From the NCBI RefSeq assembly GCF_002553505.1, contig NZ_PDCP01000043.1:1-50630 (forward strand): a stretch of 50,630 nucleotides of DNA, written 5' to 3'. Under the pieces are notes generated by a model. It searched no databases and was not told the origin of the DNA. It was given only the letters and a program-made list of their open reading frames with translations. This stretch comes from Mycolicibacterium agri (GTDB lineage: Bacteria; Actinomycetota; Actinomycetes; Mycobacteriales; Mycobacteriaceae). The first letter of the stretch is position 1, and every line of letters starts with the position of its first letter. Both the position numbers and the translations under genes were made by a program. This document shows, in pieces, positions 27,886-36,545 of this stretch.

Positions 27886-27891
27886 AGCGTA
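27886..27891 (-). promoter_or_regulatory. Candidate leaderless -10 of the 27.9-19.8 kb operon
   Basis: On the minus strand TACGCT (TANNNT) lies seven bases before the ATG of the first gene, so the transcript would begin at or beside the start codon. Confidence 0.5.
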
Positions 27892-27901
27892 CTGGCAGCG
27901 G

Positions 27902-27922
27902 CTTGATATTCCCGAACTCAAG
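27902..27922. promoter_or_regulatory. HAIR-like HspR operator upstream of the Rv0383c-like operon
   Basis: CTTGATA-N7-ACTCAAG matches the HspR inverted repeat CTTGAGT-N7-ACTCAAG at 12 of 14 positions, with one half-site perfect, and the symmetry extends one more base pair on each side (G...C). It covers the -35 region of the predicted promoter, where a repressor would act. Confidence 0.6.
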
Positions 27923-27940
27923 CGGGTCACAAGCGCATCT

Positions 27941-28010
27941 CGGCCGCGAAACTGTAGTCCGGCAGGTGTTCTCTCGAACTTTCGCTGCCGGAATACAGTT
28001 CCGCGGGCCG
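27941..28010 (-). terminator. Long near-perfect hairpin downstream of clpB
   Basis: Two 22-base arms (27944-27965 and 27985-28006) flank a 19-base loop that itself contains GTTC-TCTC-GAAC. In the minus-strand (clpB) RNA the arms form 20 Watson-Crick pairs, one G-U wobble and one mismatch; three further pairs form outside with a one-base bulge. In the plus-strand RNA the wobble position becomes an A-C mismatch, so the fold favours the clpB transcript. No U-run follows. It may be an intrinsic-type terminator, an mRNA-stability element or part of a small mobile element. Confidence 0.7.
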
Positions 28011-28011
28011 A

Positions 28012-28023
28012 CTAGCGCGCTAG
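28012..28023. repeat. Perfect 12-bp palindrome next to the clpB hairpin
   Basis: CTAGCGCGCTAG is fully self-complementary and lies two bases from the outer edge of the long hairpin. The preceding CGACTAGCG (28009-28017) recurs as a direct repeat at 27881-27889, so the pair brackets the HAIR site and hairpin. Confidence 0.75.
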
Positions 28024-28061
28024 ACCAGGACGACGGTCTTCGCGGGTCTTCGCGCGAGCGC

Positions 28062-30608
<2,547 letters not shown>

Positions 30609-30663
30609 GACTACCTCCGATCTGTCCCCTCGGGACGTGAAGAAAATGCTTGTCGTAAGGCTC

Positions 30664-30689
30664 AACGCCGTCAAGGTTGAGTCTGTTCC
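30664..30689 (-). promoter_or_regulatory. SigH/SigE-type promoter of clpB
   Basis: Minus-strand GGAACA-N16-CGTT matches the mycobacterial ECF consensus GGAAYA-N16/17-CGTT. It would start transcription near 30656, giving a leader of about 48 bases before the GTG. The HAIR site overlaps its -35 half, so HspR repression and sigma-factor activation would compete. Confidence 0.65.
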
Positions 30690-30696
30690 GCTCAAC
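30676..30696. promoter_or_regulatory. HAIR element (HspR operator) between clpB and the glycosyltransferase gene
   Basis: GTTGAGT-N7-GCTCAAC agrees with CTTGAGT-N7-ACTCAAG at 12 of 14 positions. An additional GCTCAAC half-site at 30660-30666 faces the left arm across nine bases. It overlaps the clpB promoter on one strand and the glycosyltransferase promoter on the other. Confidence 0.8.
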
Positions 30697-30704
30697 TTTA
30701 AATT
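30677..30704 (+). promoter_or_regulatory. Candidate SigA promoter of the glycosyltransferase gene
   Basis: TTGAGT at 30677-30682 and TAAATT at 30699-30704 are 16 bases apart and would start transcription near 30711, about 20 bases before the chosen ATG. The -35 lies inside the HAIR element. Confidence 0.5.
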
Positions 30705-30731
30705 CTTTGCCGAAACCGGAGAATGGCCGGG

Positions 30732-31916
30732 ATGCCCAAGCTGCACATCGCATTCGTCGCGTCCTCCGCGCCAAGCCACATGTTCCCACATTTCGCCGTC
30801 CTGACCGAGCTCGTGCGGCGCGGCCACCGGGTCAGCTACCTGGTGGGTCACCACCTCACCGAGGTGGTGGCGACGACGGGCGCCGACGTCGTCGGCTACG
30901 AGACGCTGCTGCCCGGGTCCCCGAACGCGCAGAACTGGCCCGACCACGACATGGCCGGTGCGCGGATGTTCCTCGACGACTCGATTCAGGTGCTGCCGCA
31001 GGTGCATGCGGCGCTCGACGGCGACCGGCCAGACCTCGTCCTCTACGACATCGGGGGCATGGCCGGGCCCATCGCGGCCGAGCGCTGGGGCGTGCCCGCC
31101 GTGCAGGTGTCGCCGAGCATCGTGGCGTGGGAGACCTATCACGACGACATGGCCGAGGTGCTGGGGCCGATGCTGGCCAGCGCCGGCTACCGCGAGTACC
31201 GACAGGCTTTCGACGACTGGCTCGCGCAGACGGGCACGTCGCTGACCTTCGAGCAGGTGACCGGCGAGCCGCGGCGGTGTCTGGTGATGATTCCGCGGGC
31301 CATGCAGCCGCATGCCGACAAGGTGGGCGAGCGCTACCGCTTCGTCGGGCCGTGCATCGACCCGCGCCGCGAGGACCCCGGCGGCTGGGCGCCCCCCGCA
31401 GGCGACGGGCCGCTGGCGCTGGTCGCCCTCGGCACGTCCTACACCGATCGAATCGATGTGTACCGCAACGTGATTGACGCACTGGCGCAGACGGACTGGC
31501 GGTTGGTGATTGCGACGGGCAAGGTGGCGCCCGAACGGGTCGGCGCGGTGCCGGAGCGGGTCCAGCTGCGCGCCAGGGTGCCACAGCCCGCGGTGCTGGC
31601 GCGGGCCGACGCGTTCGTCACGCACGCCGGGATGGGGTCGTGCACCGAGGCGCTGTGGTACGCCGTGCCGATGGTCGCCATTCCGCAGGCCGTCGACCAA
31701 CCGCTCAACGCCGCCCGGCTCGAAGAGCTCGGCGTGGGCAGGCACCTGACCGCCGATCCACCGGGCCCGGACGAGTTGCGTGACGCCATCCTTTCGGTGG
31801 CCACCGATCCCGGGGTGCGCAGCCGCGTCGACGCGATCCGTGACGAACTGCACGCCGTCGGTGGTCCCGTGCCCGCCGCGGACGCTGTCGAAGACGTCGC
31901 CGCAGGCCGCTGGTAA
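30732..31916 (+). CDS. MGT-type (GT1/GT-B) glycosyltransferase
   Basis: A 394-residue UDP-sugar-type glycosyltransferase of the macrolide glycosyltransferase group. The N-terminal lobe begins with HIAFVASSAPSHMFPHFAVLTELVRRGH, with the conserved acceptor-side His; the C-terminal nucleotide-sugar site includes ALGTSYTDR, VPQPAVLARADAFVTHAGMGSCTEALWYAVPMVAIPQAVDQPLNA, where HAGMGS and the Asp-Gln pair are the donor motif. Acceptor unknown: in mycobacteria such enzymes act on lipids, polyketides or xenobiotics. ATG 30732 is preferred because GGAGA is about 10 bases away; ATG 30723 is only one base from it. It is divergent from clpB and shares the HAIR site, hinting at heat-shock control. Confidence 0.88.
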   Translation: MPKLHIAFVASSAPSHMFPHFAVLTELVRRGHRVSYLVGHHLTEVVATTGADVVGYETLLPGSPNAQNWPDHDMAGARMFLDDSIQVLPQVHAALDGDRPDLVLYDIGGMAGPIAAERWGVPAVQVSPSIVAWETYHDDMAEVLGPMLASAGYREYRQAFDDWLAQTGTSLTFEQVTGEPRRCLVMIPRAMQPHADKVGERYRFVGPCIDPRREDPGGWAPPAGDGPLALVALGTSYTDRIDVYRNVIDALAQTDWRLVIATGKVAPERVGAVPERVQLRARVPQPAVLARADAFVTHAGMGSCTEALWYAVPMVAIPQAVDQPLNAARLEELGVGRHLTADPPGPDELRDAILSVATDPGVRSRVDAIRDELHAVGGPVPAADAVEDVAAGRW

Positions 31917-31917
31917 A

Positions 31918-31936
31918 CAATTTGCTGCGCAAATTG
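31918..31936. terminator. Perfect 8-bp inverted repeat after the glycosyltransferase gene
   Basis: CAATTTGC-TGC-GCAAATTG begins two bases after the stop codon. As RNA it is a small hairpin with a three-base loop and no U-tail; as DNA it is a 19-bp palindrome that could be an operator for the following molybdenum hydroxylase genes, whose start is 109 bases away. Both readings remain open. Confidence 0.55.
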
Positions 31937-32044
31937 ATCATTAACCGTCAATAACGCGTGGCGGCCATCAGGAACGGCTACAGTCAGCGAAGTCGGTGTC
32001 GACGCCCGGCGCTTCGTCTTTTGCGCGCGAAAGGGCCCACCGAC

Positions 32045-32851
32045 ATGGACATCAACACCATCAACGATGTCGTTCGCCGACCTGCCGAACCGCCCGGCAG
32101 CCACTGGCGCGAGGGCGACGCATGGCTGGCCGGCGGCACCTGGCTGTTCTCCGAACAGCAACCCAACCTACGTCGCCTCATCGACCTGGCGCCGCTCGGC
32201 TGGCACAGTCTGTCCACGAGCCCCGCCGGACTCGAGATCGGAGCGACGTGCACCGTCGCCGACCTGTACCGGTTCGCCGCGCCCGACGACTGGCAGGCCG
32301 CCGCGCTGCTGCGCACGAGTTGCGAAGCGTTCCTGGCGTCGTTCAAGGTGTGGAACGCCGCGACCGTCGGCGGCAACATCTGCATGTCACTGCCCGCAGG
32401 CCCGATGATCACGCTGACCGTTGCGTTAGAGGCGACCTACACGCTGCAGGCGACCGACGGGTCCGAACGCACCGTCGACGCCGCCGACTTCGTGACCGGC
32501 AACCATCAGAACGTCCTCGCCGAGGGCGAGTTGCTGCGCAAGATCCACATACCCGCGGCTGCGCTGCGGAAGCGGTTCGCGCACCGGAGGTTCAGTCTGA
32601 CCCGCCTGGGCCGCTCGACCATCTTCATGATCGCGACGCAGGGTGTCGCGGATCTGCTGCTGACCATCACGGCCGCCACCACGCGCCCCATCCGGTTGAG
32701 GTTCGACGCCGCCCCCGACCCAGAGGCGTTGCGCCACAGCATCGATTCGTTGCCCGCCGACGTGTGGTTCGACGACCCGAACGGCACGCCCGATCATCGT
32801 CGGCATCTGGTCAAGCATTTCGCCGAGGAGATCAGGGGTGAGTTGGCATGA
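32045..32851 (+). CDS. FAD-binding subunit of a molybdenum hydroxylase
   Basis: A 268-residue protein of the xanthine dehydrogenase FAD-subunit family. The FAD-binding start reads WLAGGTWLFSEQQP (variant of the AGGTxL motif), and the second flavin contact is KVWNAATVGGNICMSLPAGPMI, where NAATVGGN equals the family RNxATxGGN. A C-terminal CO-dehydrogenase-flavoprotein-like domain follows. ATG 32045 has AAAGGG upstream; the frame is open for 29 codons further without similarity. Its stop overlaps the start of the fused Fe-S/Mo gene (ATGA). The enzyme probably oxidises an N-heterocycle or aldehyde; no substrate can be assigned. Confidence 0.88.
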   Translation: MDINTINDVVRRPAEPPGSHWREGDAWLAGGTWLFSEQQPNLRRLIDLAPLGWHSLSTSPAGLEIGATCTVADLYRFAAPDDWQAAALLRTSCEAFLASFKVWNAATVGGNICMSLPAGPMITLTVALEATYTLQATDGSERTVDAADFVTGNHQNVLAEGELLRKIHIPAAALRKRFAHRRFSLTRLGRSTIFMIATQGVADLLLTITAATTRPIRLRFDAAPDPEALRHSIDSLPADVWFDDPNGTPDHRRHLVKHFAEEIRGELA

Positions 32852-35565
32852 CCTACACCGTTAACGGCCAGCCGTTCGAGGACGAGCCGAGACCCGGGCA
32901 GTGCCTGCGCACGTTCGTACGGTCGCTCGGCTGGCACGGTGTCAAAAAGGGTTGCGACGCAGGCGATTGCGGTGCCTGCACGGTGTGGCTGGACGGCGCC
33001 CCGGTGCACAGCTGCATCACGCCCGCGTTCCGCGCCGAGGGCCGCGAGGTCACCACGATCGAAGGGTTGGGCGCGCCGGACGACCTGCACCCGTTGCAAC
33101 GACAGTTCCTCGAGGCGCCCGGCTTCCAATGCGGCTTCTGCACCGCGGGCATGATCATGACGGCCGCGACGTTCACCGACGAGCAGAAGGACGACCTGCC
33201 CCGCGCGCTCAAGGGAAATCTCTGTCGCTGCACGGGATACCGCGCGATCGCGGACGCGATCAACGGCGTTGGCGAGATCGAGCAGGCCGCGCCGGGCGCG
33301 GCGGTCGGGACGAGTGTGGCGGCCCCCGCGGGAGCCGACATCGTCACCGGCGGGGCCGAATACACCATGGACACCGACATGGCAGGCATGCTGCACCTGA
33401 AGGTGCTGCACTCGCCGCACGCCCATGCCCGCATCGTCTCGATCGACAAGTCCGCCGCGCTGGCGGTGCCGGGCGTGCACCGCGTCTACACGTGGGAAGA
33501 CGTACCACGCAAGCGGTTCAACACCGCCATCCACACAGACCACCTCGTCGATCCCGACGACACCTTGATCCTCGACAATGTCGTGCGCTTCGTCGGCCAG
33601 CGCGTGGTGGCCGTGCTGGCTGACTCCGTCGCGGCCGCCGAGGAGGGTTGCCGCCGGGTCGCGGTCGACTACGAGATTCTGCCCGCGGTGTTCGACCCCG
33701 AGGAGGCCATGGCCGACGGCGCACCTGTGCTGCACAGCTCCCACGACCCCTTCATCCAGGATGCCGAGCACAATATCCTGATCGAGTTGCACAGCGAAAT
33801 CGGCGATGTCGCTGCGGGTTTCGCCGAGGCCGATGTCCTCCACGAAGCCATCTACCACACGCCGCGGGTGCAGCATGCCCACCTCGAAACACACGGGTCG
33901 ATCGCCTGGATGCAGGACGGCCGGTTGCACGTGCGAACAAGCTCGCAGTCGCCGTCGATCTGCAAGCTCAAGCTGGCGCACCTGTTCGACCTGCGCCCCG
34001 ATCAGCTGCGGGTGTTCTGCAAGCGGGTCGGCGGCGGATTCGGCGGCAAGCAGGAGGTCATCTCCGAGGATCTGGCCGCGTTGGCGGCGATCGACACCGG
34101 CAGGCCGGTGTGCTTCGAGTACACCAGGGAAGAGGAGTTCACCACCGCCTCGCCAAGGCATCCGATGACGATCACCGTCAAGCTCGGTGCCAAGGCAGAC
34201 GGCACCCTGACCGCGATCGCGTTCCGCAACGTCTCCAACACCGGCGCCTACGGCAACCACGGCGGCGAGACGCTCTTCGCGGGCGGCGCCGCCCTCATGC
34301 AATACCGCTGCCCGAACAAGAAATTCGACGGCTACTCCGTTTACACCAACACCGTGCCCAGCGGCGCGCTGCGCGGATACGGGATGACGCAGCCGACGTT
34401 CGCGGTCGAGTCGGCCATCACCGAACTGGCGATCGCGCTCGACCTCGACCCGATGGAACTGCGCCGCCGCAACGTCATCCGGCCCGGCGACGCCCTGCTG
34501 GCCATCGGTGAGCATCCCGACGATGTGATGTTCACCGAGGACGGGCTCACCGCATGCATCGACAGGGTCGACGCCGCCCTGCAGCGCAGCGCCAACGGCC
34601 ACGCGCCCGACGAGCGCTGGCTGGTCGGCGTCGGCACCGCCAGTTCGATCCACGAAACCGCACCGCCCACCGAGCACGTCTCCGACGCGTGGGCCACCCT
34701 ACGCGCGGACGGCATCTACGAAATAGCGGTCGGCACCGTCGAATTCGGCGAGGGCACCTCGACCGCTCACGTGCAGATCGCGGCGAGCGTGCTCGGCACG
34801 ACGCCGGCACGGGTCGAGCTGGTGCAATCCGACACCGACAGAACCGGCTTCGACACCGGCGCCTTCGCCAGTGCGGGCCTGTTCGTGTCCGGGCGCGCCG
34901 TGCACAAGGCCGCGACCGGGCTGCGTGACACGATCCTGCGCTTCGCGGCCGCCCATGTCGGCGTCGACGTCGACGCGTGCGCGCTGGGCGATGGCGCGGT
35001 GCGCTGCGGCGACGTGACCGTGCCGTTGACCGAACTGCTGGCGGCCGCGAGTCAACGCGGCGTCCGGTTCACGGTGTCCCGCAAGGCCTACGGGTCGCCG
35101 CGCAGCGTGACGTCCAACGCGCACGGCTTCCGCATCGCCGTTCACCGGATCACCTGCGAGATCCGCATCCTCTACAGCGTGCACGCGACGGACGCGGGCG
35201 TGGTGATCAACCCGGCGCAGGTTCGCGGGCAGGTCGAAGGCGGAGTGGCCCAGGCGATCGGCTTCGCGCTGACGGAGAACTACCGCGTCGACGACCGCGG
35301 CGTAATGGTCAACCCGAACCTGCGCAACTACCGCATCCCCACGTTCGCCGACATCCCCCGCACCGAGGTGCTCATCGTCGAATCGTCGGACTCCTTCGGG
35401 CCGATGGGCGCCAAGGGCATCGCGGAGTCGAACGTCAATCCGGTGGCGCCCGCGCTGGCCAACGCGCTGCACAACGCCACCGGCGTCCGCTTCCGCGAGT
35501 TGCCGCTGACACCGGAGCGGATCTATCGCCGACTCGCCGAATCCGTTCTGCTTCCGACGATCTGA
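32848..35565 (+). CDS. Fused [2Fe-2S] / molybdopterin subunit of a molybdenum hydroxylase
   Basis: A 905-residue protein combining what CO dehydrogenase splits into CoxS and CoxL. Residues 1-150 hold both iron-sulfur clusters (Cys36, 41, 44, 56 and Cys95, 98, 126, 128). Residues about 160-905 are the Mo-binding domains with KRVGGGFGGKQ, the SGALRGYGMTQPTFA substrate loop and the C-terminal GPMGAKGIAESN with the catalytic Glu. The AYxCSFR loop is absent, so it is not a CO dehydrogenase; the RGYG loop is closer to xanthine dehydrogenase or aldehyde oxidase types. Fe-S fused to Mo with a free FAD subunit is an uncommon arrangement. No XdhC gene is adjacent; the two in the cox cluster could serve. 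Confidence 0.92.
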   Translation: MTYTVNGQPFEDEPRPGQCLRTFVRSLGWHGVKKGCDAGDCGACTVWLDGAPVHSCITPAFRAEGREVTTIEGLGAPDDLHPLQRQFLEAPGFQCGFCTAGMIMTAATFTDEQKDDLPRALKGNLCRCTGYRAIADAINGVGEIEQAAPGAAVGTSVAAPAGADIVTGGAEYTMDTDMAGMLHLKVLHSPHAHARIVSIDKSAALAVPGVHRVYTWEDVPRKRFNTAIHTDHLVDPDDTLILDNVVRFVGQRVVAVLADSVAAAEEGCRRVAVDYEILPAVFDPEEAMADGAPVLHSSHDPFIQDAEHNILIELHSEIGDVAAGFAEADVLHEAIYHTPRVQHAHLETHGSIAWMQDGRLHVRTSSQSPSICKLKLAHLFDLRPDQLRVFCKRVGGGFGGKQEVISEDLAALAAIDTGRPVCFEYTREEEFTTASPRHPMTITVKLGAKADGTLTAIAFRNVSNTGAYGNHGGETLFAGGAALMQYRCPNKKFDGYSVYTNTVPSGALRGYGMTQPTFAVESAITELAIALDLDPMELRRRNVIRPGDALLAIGEHPDDVMFTEDGLTACIDRVDAALQRSANGHAPDERWLVGVGTASSIHETAPPTEHVSDAWATLRADGIYEIAVGTVEFGEGTSTAHVQIAASVLGTTPARVELVQSDTDRTGFDTGAFASAGLFVSGRAVHKAATGLRDTILRFAAAHVGVDVDACALGDGAVRCGDVTVPLTELLAAASQRGVRFTVSRKAYGSPRSVTSNAHGFRIAVHRITCEIRILYSVHATDAGVVINPAQVRGQVEGGVAQAIGFALTENYRVDDRGVMVNPNLRNYRIPTFADIPRTEVLIVESSDSFGPMGAKGIAESNVNPVAPALANALHNATGVRFRELPLTPERIYRRLAESVLLPTI

Positions 35566-35573
35566 GGGCCGGC

Positions 35574-36545
35574 ATGGACACCAAGAGCCCTACCGACACC
35601 GCGGCAACGGTCATCATCGGACAGATGGTGCGCCCGGGGTTCGAGCAGGCCTTCGAAGAATGGCAGAACGACCTCAACCGCGAGGCGTCCAAGTACCCGG
35701 GTTTCCTCGGGGCCGAGGTCAATCCGCCCACCGCGGTGCAGCCCGAGTGGATCGTGGTTTACCGGTTCGACTCCATCGCACACGTGCAGGCCTGGATCAA
35801 CAGCGGTACCCGGCAGGAACGGTTGGCGGCGGGCGAGAAGTTCTTCGACGGGCCAGGCACACAGCAGGTGCTCGGCGGCGGTGCACGCCATACCGATCCG
35901 CTGGTGACAGTGGCGGTCAGCCACCACGTCACACCCGACAATGTTCCGGATTTCCTCGCCTGGCAGGAGCGACTTCGGCTGGCCGAAAGCAGATTCCCCG
36001 GCTTCCGCGGCACCGAACTGTTCCGCCCGGTCGCAGGCGTACAGGACGAATGGACCACGCTCTATCGGTTCGACACCGCAACGGATCTGGACCGCTGGCT
36101 GGTCTCCGAGGAACGCAAACAGCTACTGGCCGAAGGCGAGAAGTTCGCGGAGTTCAGGTCGCGCACCATCGACAACTCGTTCGGCAGCTGGTTTGCATTC
36201 GACGAGAACGGCGCCGAGACAAAAGGCCCCTCGGAGTTCAAGACCTCGATTGCGGTGTGGGTCGGCCTGTACCCCACCGTCGTGCTGCTCACGCTCGCGA
36301 TGTCACCGCTGCACATGCCGCTGTGGCTGGGACTGCTGATCGGAAACCTGCTCTCCAGCCTGGTGATGAGTTTCGTGGCGATGCCCTATTACGTGAATCC
36401 GCTGCTCAAGCACTGGCTGCGTCCGCCGCCCAATGTGCCTGCCGTGAAGTCGGATTGGCGCGGTATCGGCGTCGCAGCGGCCGCGCTGGCGGTGTGGACC
36501 GTGGTGTTCTACCTCGTGACGCGGGTGTTCTGGCAGCTGCCCTAA
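35574..36545 (+). CDS. Tandem ABM-domain protein with C-terminal membrane helices
   Basis: A 323-residue protein. Two antibiotic-biosynthesis-monooxygenase (dimeric alpha-beta barrel) domains are visible as an internal duplication: residues about 10-105 (VRPGFEQAFEEWQNDLNREASKYPGFLGAEV, then WIVVYRFDSIAHVQAWINS) and 115-205 (VTPDNVPDFLAWQERLRLAESRFPGFRGTEL, then WTTLYRFDTATDLDRWLVS). After residue 225 come three hydrophobic helices. Soluble ABM domains are heme or quinone-like oxygenases; attachment to membrane helices is known in actinobacteria but not well studied. It follows the Mo hydroxylase by eight bases and so is likely in the same operon; its stop meets the convergent multicopper-oxidase stop. 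Confidence 0.85.
   Translation: MDTKSPTDTAATVIIGQMVRPGFEQAFEEWQNDLNREASKYPGFLGAEVNPPTAVQPEWIVVYRFDSIAHVQAWINSGTRQERLAAGEKFFDGPGTQQVLGGGARHTDPLVTVAVSHHVTPDNVPDFLAWQERLRLAESRFPGFRGTELFRPVAGVQDEWTTLYRFDTATDLDRWLVSEERKQLLAEGEKFAEFRSRTIDNSFGSWFAFDENGAETKGPSEFKTSIAVWVGLYPTVVLLTLAMSPLHMPLWLGLLIGNLLSSLVMSFVAMPYYVNPLLKHWLRPPPNVPAVKSDWRGIGVAAAALAVWTVVFYLVTRVFWQLP

Noticed and set aside
27885..28023. Integron attC-type recombination site
   Set aside because: The hairpin is long and the region has repeats, but there is no core GTTRRRY-type site and no integrase gene nearby.
30609..31853. N-terminal extension of clpB by over 400 codons
   Set aside because: It is antiparallel to a convincing glycosyltransferase and would bury the HAIR and promoter elements; GTG 30608 gives the normal ClpB length.
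32848..35565. A second CO dehydrogenase
   Set aside because: The Mo domain lacks AYxCSFR and has an RGYG loop, and the Fe-S domain is fused, which fits other molybdenum hydroxylases.
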